From Villigracilis sp024434165 (GTDB taxonomy: Bacteria; Chloroflexota; Anaerolineae; Anaerolineales; Villigracilaceae), in contig SZPK01000002.1 of NCBI GenBank assembly GCA_030263665.1, positions 1 through 64,000 on the forward strand: a stretch of 64,000 bases of DNA, written 5' to 3'. Position numbers and translations under genes: made by a program. The notes under the pieces are model-generated. The model searched no databases, was not told where the DNA came from, and saw nothing but the letters and a program-made list of their open reading frames with translations. Within the stretch, counting starts at the first letter, position 1, and the number at the start of each line of letters is the position of its first letter. Shown here in pieces: positions 44,080 to 51,918 of this stretch.

Positions 44080-44351
44080 AGTTTTGGTTCCTTTGGCGGG
44101 TCCGATCCGACCGTTTCTACCTGTTTGAGGCACGCTGCGCACAACGGATAAAAACGCACACTATCCTTTTCGGTATTCAGCACTTTTTCCAGTTTGTTTT
44201 GCAGCAACACCAGTTCCTTGCCGTTGATGAACAACTCGAAGAGGCTGAATTGCGTCCACTGACCGAAGCCGCTCAGAATTTTATGCACTTTGTTGCGGCG
44301 CTTGTCGGATGAAATGTCGTAGGCGACGATGTAAAAGCGTGTGTCGTTCAT
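44067..44351 (-). CDS. cas2: CRISPR adaptation protein Cas2
   Basis: This 94-residue protein has the Cas2 ferredoxin-like start (RFYIVAYDISSDKRRNKVHKILSGFG) with the conserved Asp after YDIS-type strand beta1, and QFSLFELFING. It forms a dimer that bridges two Cas1 dimers during spacer integration. The last codons run into the octanucleotide tract. It lies 50 bases after cas1. Confidence 0.95.
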   Translation of the reverse strand: MNDTRFYIVAYDISSDKRRNKVHKILSGFGQWTQFSLFELFINGKELVLLQNKLEKVLNTEKDSVRFYPLCAACLKQVETVGSDPPKEPKLFVA

Positions 44352-44367
44352 TATGCCTCTTGAACCA

Positions 44368-44400
44368 AGACCCTAAAGGTTTTGGAAACCTTTAGGGTCT
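44368..44400. repeat. 15-bp perfect palindrome between cas1 and cas2
   Basis: Arms 44368-44382 and 44386-44400 (AGACCCTAAAGG...CCTTTAGGGTCT), loop TGG. It fills the gap between cas1 and cas2 and could be a transcript stabiliser, an attenuator or a small mobile palindrome. Confidence 0.8.
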
Positions 44401-44401
44401 A

Positions 44402-45472
44402 TCACCGCACCTTGAACGGGATGTACGCATCGAGTTCGCCATCAACGGTCTTGGCAACCAGGCGCGCCTGCAATTCGATGCAGCGGCGATACGTCGCCTG
44501 ATATTTGAAGACCGGGTGCGCGATCTCGGTGTTCATGCGCTCCTCGTACTTTTCGAGAAACGTGCGGCGGGCGCCATCCTTGAGGCGAAACGCGCCCATC
44601 TCCGCGATGAAATCGTCCGCCTTGATGATGCGGTTGTTGATCATGGTGATCACTACCGAGTCCACCACCGGCGAACGGAACTCCTCCATCAGGTCGAGCG
44701 AAAGGGCGGGCTTGCTGTATTGCGACGAATGCAAAAAGCCGATGTACGGGTCGAGATTGGCGGTCTGCAATGCCGAAGCGCATTGATGCTGAAGCAAACT
44801 GTAACCGTACGAAAGCAGCGCATTGACCGGGTCGCGCGGCGGGCGGCGGTTGCGCGTTTCGAACTTCAGCCCGCCATCTCTGCGCAGCAATCTGCCAAAG
44901 CCCTCAAAATACTCCGCGCTTCCTGCGCCCTCTAGACCTTGCAGCGTCCCCCACGCAGTGCCTTTCTGCGGCTTGCCCGGTTCAGCGGGCGGCTCGCTGT
45001 CGGGTTCGAGTTTCTCCACTTGCTCCTGAATGCCGCGCAGCGACTCGACCGCACTTGTGATCACCGGGTCGTTAAGACGGCGATTCGACCGAAGGAGCAG
45101 GGTTTTCATATTGTGCAGTTTCCCGCTCACGAACTGACGCGCCAACTCGAAGGATCGCCGCGCATCTTCATGGACCCGGAACTGGTTCAGCCGTAGGAGG
45201 CTGTTCTTACTCTCGGACGGAATCACCCGCCCGCGAAAATTGCCGAACGAGTTGAGAAAAGTGATCTCCACTTTTTGATCGAGCAGCGCCGCCAATGCCT
45301 GCGCCGTGAACGTGCTGTCGCCCAGCACCACCACCTCGCTGACCTTGATCGTCGGCACTTCGATCTTGCGTGCTGGTTTGTTGTTCCTCTCATCCGCCGG
45401 GACGTTGACCACCAGCGTCTCGCCTTCCTTTTTGATGACAGAGTAAGGTTCGGTCACATAAAGCGTTGTCAT
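44402..45472 (-). CDS. cas1: CRISPR integrase Cas1
   Basis: The ATG at 45472 gives 356 residues; the longer frame to 45544 is a repeat. The N-terminal beta domain (SEVVVLGDSTFTAQALAALL) and the catalytic helical domain (PVNALLSYGYSLLQHQC, GFLHSSQYSKPALSLDLMEEFRSPVVDSVV, with the conserved Glu, His and Asp) are complete. A Pro/Glu/Gly-rich insert sits near residue 160. Together with Cas2 and Cas4 it captures and integrates prespacers. GC content is as high as the host genes, unlike the effector cassette. Confidence 0.96.
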   Translation of the reverse strand: MTTLYVTEPYSVIKKEGETLVVNVPADERNNKPARKIEVPTIKVSEVVVLGDSTFTAQALAALLDQKVEITFLNSFGNFRGRVIPSESKNSLLRLNQFRVHEDARRSFELARQFVSGKLHNMKTLLLRSNRRLNDPVITSAVESLRGIQEQVEKLEPDSEPPAEPGKPQKGTAWGTLQGLEGAGSAEYFEGFGRLLRRDGGLKFETRNRRPPRDPVNALLSYGYSLLQHQCASALQTANLDPYIGFLHSSQYSKPALSLDLMEEFRSPVVDSVVITMINNRIIKADDFIAEMGAFRLKDGARRTFLEKYEERMNTEIAHPVFKYQATYRRCIELQARLVAKTVDGELDAYIPFKVR

Positions 45473-45477
45473 ATCAT

Positions 45478-45590
45478 CTCCATCTTTGAGCTGCAAAGCG
45501 CGCGAAGACCGCAAAGTTCTTTTGAAGGAAGAAAAAAAAATCATCCTTCATCCTTTGTGTTCTTCGTGTCCTTCGTGGTGAATCAACATC
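45478..45590. repeat. Dispersed repeat fragments between cas4 and cas1
   Basis: Around 45488-45520 lies a CTTTGCGGTCTTCGCGCGCT-type block (on the minus strand), and around 45550-45583 a TTCGTGTCCTTCGTGGTGAA-type block. Both look like multicopy genomic filler elements. The second encodes the last residues of cas4 (HHEGHEEHKG). Confidence 0.5.
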
Positions 45591-46171
45591 TTTATCTCTC
45601 TCGGAAGACAAACCGGTTCCAGGCTGCAATCGCGGCACTTGTTGTAATTCTCCAGTGGGGGCGGCAAACGATGCGCGGTAACGATCTGATGTGCGCGCTC
45701 GATGCTCTGCACAGTGCGCTGACGTAACTCGAGCGTGAACTCCACTTCCTCCCGGTGCCGCGACCCGAAATAGAAAATGTATCCCTTCGGGACCACCGCG
45801 CCCGTCCGTTCCGCGATGCACAACGCCTGCGCGCACAACTGGATGTGATCGTTCATCCATTTGCCCATCCGCCCCTTTTTGTATTCAACTGGGATGAGCG
45901 TGCCGCTGGAGGTTGACACTTCATCCTTGATTTCTTCCACCACATCCGCAAACCCCGCAATCCGCAACTCATCCGACCACACATACACCTTTCGCTGGGT
46001 GACCACACCGTCTTCGATCCCGCGTCCCGCCGTGTGCGCCTTCTCATGTCGAAACGTCCCCTCCAGCACGTGCGCGTTGACCTCCATCTCGCCCATCACG
46101 TGCATCAGATAAAACCTGCGCTCGCAATATTCGAGTTGATTCAACATGGAAATGGGCAGGTAGTCATCCAT
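45548..46171 (-). CDS. cas4: CRISPR-associated exonuclease Cas4
   Basis: This 207-residue RecB-type nuclease has the Fe-S cysteines (C in LEYCERRFYLMH; C...C in NKCRDCSLEPVC), the nuclease acid residues in LRIAGFADVV and the motif PVEYKKGR, then QLCAQALCIAE. It trims and orients prespacers for Cas1-Cas2. The C-terminal ten residues seem to come from a dispersed repeat and replace the usual short tail. Confidence 0.94.
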   Translation of the reverse strand: MDDYLPISMLNQLEYCERRFYLMHVMGEMEVNAHVLEGTFRHEKAHTAGRGIEDGVVTQRKVYVWSDELRIAGFADVVEEIKDEVSTSSGTLIPVEYKKGRMGKWMNDHIQLCAQALCIAERTGAVVPKGYIFYFGSRHREEVEFTLELRQRTVQSIERAHQIVTAHRLPPPLENYNKCRDCSLEPVCLPREIKMLIHHEGHEEHKG

Positions 46172-46204
46172 AGTCGTTTAGTCGCTTGGTTGAATAGTCG
46201 GGCG
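46162..46204. repeat. Octanucleotide repeat tract T2 (short)
   Basis: About five units of GTCGTTTA/GTCGCTTG/GTTGAATA/GTCGGGCG type between cas4 and the four-helix-bundle gene. Confidence 0.65.
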
Positions 46205-46205
46205 G

Positions 46206-46577
46206 CTATCGTTTGCTTTTGCGAAGGTAGGTGATGAAGGCGTTGATGGATTTCTTCGTTTCTGTGCAGCGGTTGTAGGCGTTTTGAAACTGCTCTTCGG
46301 TAATGTAATGGCGGTCGAGCGCAAGATACAACTCCGATTGCACCTCGCTGGCGGAGCGGCGTGAATATTTCAGGAAGTGGACAAATTCCCCATCAGAACC
46401 ATCATCAAAACCCTCGGCAATATTGTGCATAATAGATCCAGCCGCGTCTCGAATTTGATCCCGCAATTTGAAATCGCGGGCAAACTCCCCCTGATTGGTC
46501 AGTTCATAGATTTGATTCGTCAACTCCCGCGCCATTTGCCAAGCGCGAATATCCTCGAATCGTTCAATCTTTGCCAC
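46206..46577 (-). CDS. Four-helix-bundle protein (23S rRNA intervening-sequence type)
   Basis: This 123-residue protein starts at GTG 46577 behind a strong AAAGGAGG site. It has the family pattern: IRAWQMARELTNQIYELT, LRDQIRDAAGSIMHNIAEGF, FLKYSRRSASEVQSELYLA and a C-terminal basic tail. Such proteins are found in rRNA intervening sequences, beside diversity-generating retroelements (as Avd) and as stand-alone genes. The biochemical role is unclear; nucleic-acid binding is suspected. Here it interrupts the cas operon, between cas4 and cas6, flanked on both sides by octanucleotide tracts. Confidence 0.9.
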   Translation of the reverse strand: MAKIERFEDIRAWQMARELTNQIYELTNQGEFARDFKLRDQIRDAAGSIMHNIAEGFDDGSDGEFVHFLKYSRRSASEVQSELYLALDRHYITEEQFQNAYNRCTETKKSINAFITYLRKSKR

Positions 46578-46592
46578 AATTCCTCCTTTCGG

Positions 46593-46818
46593 CTACATGA
46601 CCATCTGACTACCCGACCACCCGACCACCCGACTACACGACCACTCGACCACTCGACTACCCGACTACCCGACTACCCAACCACCCGACCACCCGACTAC
46701 ACGACCACTCGACCACCCGACTACCCAACCACCCGACTACCCGACTACACGACCACTCGACCACTCGACTACCCGACTACCCGACTACCCAACCACCCGA
46801 CCACCCGACTAAACCACT
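46593..46818. repeat. Octanucleotide repeat tract T3 (long)
   Basis: About 27 units of GACYACNC (GACTACCC, GACCACCC, GACTACAC, GACCACTC, AACCACCC) fill the whole gap between cas6 and the four-helix gene. The tract is open in several frames, giving TTRPPDYP-like spurious peptides. Confidence 0.92.
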
Positions 46819-47717
46819 AAACGGCGAACCATTCCCATCCCCTGCGCGGTCTTGCGCCCCAAGCCGGAGTAGAAGGCAAGGTCTGCGAGCAGATTCAACG
46901 CCCGGGCGGTGGGGTGATCCGTTTTATCGGCGCGGATGAACTCCACGCGTCCGACTGATCCCAACTGCGGATTGTTGTGCAGGACCAGACGGTCTGGACG
47001 GAGCTTGGAATTTCTCATCACCAGATTCGCGTCGGCATATTTCTCCACCGCCTCGACGTTGTTCTCACCTGTCAGCGCGCGCCAGGCTCCCGCCAGGTTA
47101 CCAAAGACCAGCTTCGGCGTCGGCTTTGTGGCGATCTCCTTATCCTGCAAGCGGAACGACGTGGGCGTATGCAGCTCGAAAACAAACTTCGCTGGCGCGG
47201 GCTCATCCAACCGCTTCTGCAACTCTTCGATGGAGATATACCCCGCCCACGGATGACTGCCTGGCGTCGTCAATATCTCGCTCACCAGAAAGTGCGCGTC
47301 GCCGAGACGGATTTGGGGATGTTTTCCCTCACCCCTAACCCCTCTCCCAGTGGAAGAGGGGAAATTCATAAAATACTCAATAAACGACCTGAACAATCCA
47401 TCATCCAACATCGTCACCCTCAGCCAACACTCCCAACCCTCGCGCAGCCTAATCCCTTGCTCTTTCCCTTCGTGTATGGAGCCTGTCCTGAACTCAGGCG
47501 AAGGATGCCCTTTGTGGTTAAAGGTTTTCGGCAGCCCCATCAGCGGACTGACCGTGAACGGCTTGCGTCCATTCAGATCATGCAGCCTCTGCGAAAGCGA
47601 CTCATCCACCGCGCGGACCACGTCCAAAAACGCCGCATGTGCGTGCTGTCCGCCCAGGTACGTGAGGGTCGCGGGATGTTGGTTGGTGAGTTTGATGACG
47701 GAGGAAAATAGTCTCAT
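46809..47717 (-). CDS. cas6: CRISPR pre-crRNA endoribonuclease Cas6
   Basis: The ATG at 47717 (MRLFSSVIKLTNQ) gives 302 residues; the frame beyond is repeat tract T4. Family signs are the N-terminal LGGQHAHAAFL with a candidate catalytic His, the middle FELHTPTSFR, and the C-terminal glycine-rich loop GLGRKTAQGMGMVRRL. It cuts repeat RNA to leave the 8-nt AUUGAAAC handle. Two in-frame segments look like dispersed repeats: KGHPSPEFRTGSIHEG (about 47470-47520) and SSTGRGVRGEG (about 47320-47365). Composition is host-like, unlike the adjacent helicase. Confidence 0.9.
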   Translation of the reverse strand: MRLFSSVIKLTNQHPATLTYLGGQHAHAAFLDVVRAVDESLSQRLHDLNGRKPFTVSPLMGLPKTFNHKGHPSPEFRTGSIHEGKEQGIRLREGWECWLRVTMLDDGLFRSFIEYFMNFPSSTGRGVRGEGKHPQIRLGDAHFLVSEILTTPGSHPWAGYISIEELQKRLDEPAPAKFVFELHTPTSFRLQDKEIATKPTPKLVFGNLAGAWRALTGENNVEAVEKYADANLVMRNSKLRPDRLVLHNNPQLGSVGRVEFIRADKTDHPTARALNLLADLAFYSGLGRKTAQGMGMVRRLVV

Positions 47718-47784
47718 GGTCGAATAGTCAAATAGTTGGGTGGTCGGGTAGTCGGGTGGTTGGGTGGTTGGGTGGTTGGGTGTT
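47718..47784. repeat. Octanucleotide repeat tract T4
   Basis: About eight units of GTCGGGTA/GTTGGGTG type fill the gap between the cas6 start and the Cas3 helicase stop. This is the left edge of the AT-rich effector cassette. Confidence 0.9.
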
Positions 47785-49539
47785 CTACTCTTCTGTTTCG
47801 TCGCTGTCTTCATTATCTGTTTCCGCATCTTCGACAATCTCTTGCTCAACAGCCTCAGGCGCCCATCGTAGATAATGCAGCCATACTTTACGCTCATCTC
47901 CATTTATCATAGGTTGGTAAAGCAATCTCTCCTTGTAACCGACAGGAAAAGCGTGCAGGAATGGTTTAGGCAGGTCCAAATAACCAATTTGAGCATCAAA
48001 AGTTTCTTTCGGAACTTCAATTACAAGGTCGCGAAAGTACGCAAAGCCGCCGTATTCTAATTCTCTCAACACGACATCATATTCATTCCCATACTTGTTG
48101 AAATAACGCGCATATACCTTTACACCTTTTTGCCAGTCTTTATCGGTGTAAGCCGTACATCGGCTGATGGGAACGCTTACGGCATTGTGCATCCTGCTTT
48201 TATCAGTTGTCAAAGTAATTGTGGGCTCCCAACTTCGCGTGACTACCAAACCCTTGTCGTGCAATGGCTTGTTTTCCAGCCGACTCTGATAGACATATTC
48301 AAAAAGCATGTCAAACATGATCTCAGCGCGATAGTCGAATGCAACGCCTCGTTGTGTGAAGTCCAAAAAGTCACTGGGCAGGAAAAGCGAATCGCTCTTT
48401 CGATTTAAAGATTCGACAAAACCCACCTCTTGTTCTTCGCTTATTTCACGCAGAAAATTCTTGATCTTATTACCTACAACCACTACTTCAGCACTGGAAC
48501 GATCACCACGACGATTACAACGTCCTGCACGCTGTATCAAACTAGCAGGATTACAAAATTCTGTGATGAGATAGTCTGCATTCAAGTCGCAACCGACTTC
48601 GATAGCGCTTGTTGTAACAAGCAGGTAGCCATCGCCTTTTTGCTCTCGCCTTTTCAAATCTTCATATACTTTTTTCCTCTGCGAATTATCCAAGCGTCCG
48701 TGGTAAAGCAGGGGCTTGCCGAGTTTATTCCACACCTTTACAGCATCTTCAACTGTTTCGACGGTTACAATCAATCGCTTTCTATCGTTAATCCGAGATT
48801 GGGTTTCGGACACAATGGCATCTGTGATCGTAAGATTACCGAATATTGACCTATACTTTAGCGTTTTCGCATGTGGTTGCTGATCGGCAAGGAAATCCAC
48901 AGTTTCGAGAAAATCAAACTCGGCCGCATAGGATTTGGGCATGGTTGCCGTCATCAGGACTACATCAAGGTTCGCGATGTACAAGGCTTTGATGAGTCTC
49001 AGAAAGTTTGTAAAGGCAGTGTCTTCGTAAGCATGGGCTTCATCGAACACAAACAGATTTCGCTTCAGACCATGAAAAATGCGAAAGGGAAAAATGTATC
49101 CCTTGCGCTCATCGCCAAAACCGAAGAAGCGATAGAGAAATTTATCCAAAGTTGAGATGATGACATCCCCGTCATATAAATGGCGGCGCGAGTTAAACTG
49201 CTGATCTGTAATTTCCTTTTTGTTCCTAAATACACGTCGTCTTGACTCGCCGCCAGTATCTATGACCAGTGAAAATTGCTTTCCGTTATCCGAAAGTTTT
49301 AACATCACGCTTTCCGCACGCTGGATTTGGTCTTCAACCAAACTACGTGTTGGATAGATCATAAAGAGTCTTCGCCCTGAAGCCAGCGCTGGCACAAGCA
49401 CAGATTCGGTTTTTCCTGTACCAGTGGGCGATTTCAGCAAAACAGCGCAATCTTCACTGGTTACGCGTTGCCACATTGCCCTTTGCATGTCATTAGGCTC
49501 ATAAGTCGTAATTTCTTTGAATTTCTCTATGGCTGGCAT
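47785..49539 (-). CDS. cas3: CRISPR helicase Cas3' (no HD domain)
   Basis: This 584-residue SF2 helicase has Walker A SPTGTGKTE (37-45), DEAH (166-169), motif III MTAT (196-199) and motif VI QRAGRCNRRG (336-345). There is no HD nuclease; that is the next upstream gene, whose end overlaps its start by 13 bases. It should be recruited by the Cascade-like complex to unwind target DNA. The C-terminal tail is acidic. Codon use and GC content (about 43 percent by eye) differ sharply from cas6 and cas1. Confidence 0.92.
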   Translation of the reverse strand: MPAIEKFKEITTYEPNDMQRAMWQRVTSEDCAVLLKSPTGTGKTESVLVPALASGRRLFMIYPTRSLVEDQIQRAESVMLKLSDNGKQFSLVIDTGGESRRRVFRNKKEITDQQFNSRRHLYDGDVIISTLDKFLYRFFGFGDERKGYIFPFRIFHGLKRNLFVFDEAHAYEDTAFTNFLRLIKALYIANLDVVLMTATMPKSYAAEFDFLETVDFLADQQPHAKTLKYRSIFGNLTITDAIVSETQSRINDRKRLIVTVETVEDAVKVWNKLGKPLLYHGRLDNSQRKKVYEDLKRREQKGDGYLLVTTSAIEVGCDLNADYLITEFCNPASLIQRAGRCNRRGDRSSAEVVVVGNKIKNFLREISEEQEVGFVESLNRKSDSLFLPSDFLDFTQRGVAFDYRAEIMFDMLFEYVYQSRLENKPLHDKGLVVTRSWEPTITLTTDKSRMHNAVSVPISRCTAYTDKDWQKGVKVYARYFNKYGNEYDVVLRELEYGGFAYFRDLVIEVPKETFDAQIGYLDLPKPFLHAFPVGYKERLLYQPMINGDERKVWLHYLRWAPEAVEQEIVEDAETDNEDSDETEE

Positions 49540-50243
49540 AGCGTCACCTTCTTTTCCATATTTTGCTTGTCAGGTTTGAAAGCATTGAGAGCGCTTGTCA
49601 ACGCGTTCAACTTATCGCTTTCAGTTCCGCGTAATTCTGATGGGATGTCGAATTCTGTGTAGAGTACAGTCAATGACAAAGGTGATGGCGAGAAAGGAAA
49701 GGGCTCAATTTCGATCATGCCATCATCGCGTTTGTGGGAATGTAATTCCATGAACGCTCTATCGTCTGAATACCCTTCCATGGCATAACATTCCACTTCG
49801 GCGGCAACCTGATCGCACATTTCAAGCGCGTATAAGTCGAGAGGAAAATTCGCGGCGTACACTTCGCCTAACTCACGCCTTATTCGTGCCTGCCATTCAG
49901 TTACGCCATTTACGCTGAATTCGTGGTGCATCTTGATCAGTGCATCAATATAGAGATCATCACACTGCACTTTGAAACGATGTCCTGCAAATGAATAACC
50001 AAACTTGTTTCCGTTAAATGTAACCTTGAACGTTGCAGGTTTGGCTTCGTCATGTCGTCGGGCGGCTTCGATAAGTTGCGTCCGCGTAAGCGACAGATCA
50101 CATCCCGCGGGCAGTTTGTATGCCAGGCTATGATCCCATGCTTCGACCAGTTTCTGAACATTGCCTACATGCGTTTCAAGAGGGATGATCTCTGCCTTTG
50201 TCGGCTTGTCATTCGGCTTGAAGTAAATGCGACCAATATCCAT
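49527..50243 (-). CDS. Stand-alone HD nuclease Cas3''
   Basis: This 238-residue protein has a full HD constellation: His25 (LETHVGN), His64-Asp65 with Lys68 (ARRHDEAK), His88 (AGHRF), His106-His107 (MHHEF) and Asp144 (EMCDQ). It should be the metal-dependent DNA nuclease working with the helicase, whose gene it overlaps. In canonical type I-D this HD domain is at the N-terminus of Cas10d; as a separate gene it recalls type I-A. It starts eight bases after the Cas5 gene. Confidence 0.88.
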   Translation of the reverse strand: MDIGRIYFKPNDKPTKAEIIPLETHVGNVQKLVEAWDHSLAYKLPAGCDLSLTRTQLIEAARRHDEAKPATFKVTFNGNKFGYSFAGHRFKVQCDDLYIDALIKMHHEFSVNGVTEWQARIRRELGEVYAANFPLDLYALEMCDQVAAEVECYAMEGYSDDRAFMELHSHKRDDGMIEIEPFPFSPSPLSLTVLYTEFDIPSELRGTESDKLNALTSALNAFKPDKQNMEKKVTLCQP

Positions 50244-50251
50244 GCGCTCTC

Positions 50252-51037
50252 CTATCTGAGCAAGTCAATCAATGCTCTTGGGATGAAAGTTTCACCATCA
50301 GTATAGAATTCGGTTTTGATAGGCTCCGCAGGCATCCCCGCCATGAAAGGAACGAAACCCTTGATCGGGCTGGGTGCTACATCAGCCAAATTTTCGGGTC
50401 CTTCTCCATCCCATTCATAACGATATATTGGAAACGCGTCACACGGAATCCCCGCCAGCAAATTCCCAGGCGTCAGCACATCAGGCTTTGCTGTTTTCTC
50501 TTCAAGGCGAAACTCATGAACTTTATCCACTTCTGCTACGAAAGCGTATCCTTCCTTGCCGATCTTGCACCCGCGATTTGCCAAGCCTGTGAGCGCATTC
50601 AGGTGGTCACGGCTCTCACTCAGTACGTAGCCTGTTAGTTGCCCGCAAATCAGATAATCCCAATCGTGAAGTTGGTAAACTTCCTTGGAATTTGCAAGGC
50701 GATATATCTTTGAGAATGCGGCGTGATTGAAGGCGCGTATCCCCTGGCGTTTGGTTGTATGGATATACCACTCAGTCGGTGCAGGATACGCGCCGAGTGT
50801 GATCATTTTTCTTGGCAGGGCATAGTAATTTGGAGTTGTAGCGCGTTGTGCGGGCGTATCATTGTCATCTGGCAAGAGTCCCGATTCCATGACTGCCAGA
50901 CGGCGCAAGTATCCAGACATCGTAGTAGGAGGCAGGAACGGGTATGTGGAAATATGCAATATTGAACTGGGCAGACGGCGAAACGTCAGCCCTGCTGTCG
51001 GTTGAATAATTACCCGCATGCCAAACATGGCGGTCAT
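50252..51037 (-). CDS. Cas5-family Cascade subunit (Csc1-like)
   Basis: This 261-residue protein has a Cas5-like start: a beta-strand with ILHISTYPFLPPTTMSGYLRRLAV, the 'PPTTLSG-LR' motif of Cas5 RRM domains. A second domain follows (residues 75-261). ATG 51037 overlaps the Cas7 stop (ATGA); ATGs at 51028 and 51019 are alternatives. It should bind the crRNA 5' handle and contact the large subunit. By neighbours it is the Csc1 counterpart, but I cannot separate it from other Cas5 subtypes by eye. Confidence 0.75.
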   Translation of the reverse strand: MTAMFGMRVIIQPTAGLTFRRLPSSILHISTYPFLPPTTMSGYLRRLAVMESGLLPDDNDTPAQRATTPNYYALPRKMITLGAYPAPTEWYIHTTKRQGIRAFNHAAFSKIYRLANSKEVYQLHDWDYLICGQLTGYVLSESRDHLNALTGLANRGCKIGKEGYAFVAEVDKVHEFRLEEKTAKPDVLTPGNLLAGIPCDAFPIYRYEWDGEGPENLADVAPSPIKGFVPFMAGMPAEPIKTEFYTDGETFIPRALIDLLR

Positions 51038-51912
51038 CCTTTCAGATTCTTTTTGACGAATAAGCCTGACTGTTCTTGCAGAAAGGTCAACGCGGCATTA
51101 CCGATCCTGCGTTCAAAATTCTCGCCTTTTGTGACCTGGTCCGCGGCGCCAGAAAATTGTTTTAGAGCCGCATTTACATCCGTGATAGATGGAGAGACCG
51201 TAGGACGTTTTCCAAGCGGGGCAAGGTAGCAATCTACAACCAACAAAGGTTCACCATTGAAATAGCCCTCGTGTTCGTAAACGCGAACACCTTTTGGGTT
51301 GCCTGCGCCCAGGCGCGCAATGGAGTCGAGAAAGGCGTAAGCAACCGTGGCGAATTCATCATCAGTGATGCTCATACAGTGGTTGTAGATGGGATAGAGC
51401 AATCCAGGTTCGTTGTATTGGCGCTTAAAAGGCATGGGCTCATCACCCCTTTCCTTGCGGATCATGGACGGGTGCATCGCTCGTTGTTTCTCAACGGGAT
51501 CGGTATTTTGAATTGCCACTCCGCCGCCATGCACTAACCGCCCGATAAACGTAGCACGCCCATCTCCCTCAGTGATCAAACCGCCGTAAACAGAGCAAAT
51601 AGGGCAAGTGGGTTTAGCGCAGGTATGTGGAATGCCGCAATTGAGTTTATCGCCCAGCAACTTTCCGTCTTGTACTGGCGCCCAGATCAGACTGCGCCGC
51701 TCGACACCGCGCCGCTTTGTCGGAGAGATGTAGCACTTATCGGGCTTATCCCTACCCATTTTTACGGTTTCGACGAGATTCACGTTGATCTGCACTTCGT
51801 CGCCAAAGTACAATTCCTGAGCACCCTCGATGATGGCATAAATATCGAAATGCCAGCGTTTGGCATTGGTCTCAATACCAGTGCTGATGATCTCTTTTGT
51901 TTTGGTAGGCAT
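51034..51912 (-). CDS. Cas7-family Cascade backbone subunit (Csc2-like)
   Basis: This 292-residue protein has a Cys cluster and the motif TCPICSVYG near residue 115, resembling the KCPDCILYG zinc loop of Csc2, the type I-D Cas7. It also has the loop FIGRLVHGGGVAIQNTD and a C-terminal ARLGAGNPKGVRVY. It should polymerise along the crRNA. It is placed between the large subunit (gap six bases) and Cas5 (overlap four bases), which suggests fixed stoichiometric expression. Confidence 0.8.
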   Translation of the reverse strand: MPTKTKEIISTGIETNAKRWHFDIYAIIEGAQELYFGDEVQINVNLVETVKMGRDKPDKCYISPTKRRGVERRSLIWAPVQDGKLLGDKLNCGIPHTCAKPTCPICSVYGGLITEGDGRATFIGRLVHGGGVAIQNTDPVEKQRAMHPSMIRKERGDEPMPFKRQYNEPGLLYPIYNHCMSITDDEFATVAYAFLDSIARLGAGNPKGVRVYEHEGYFNGEPLLVVDCYLAPLGKRPTVSPSITDVNAALKQFSGAADQVTKGENFERRIGNAALTFLQEQSGLFVKKNLKG

Positions 51913-51918
51913 GGTTTA

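Noticed and set aside
46377..46820. Open frame coding TTRPPDYP-like repeats
   Set aside because: It is only the octanucleotide tract T3 read in a frame; no start site or conserved domain, and the 8-base unit does not keep codon logic.
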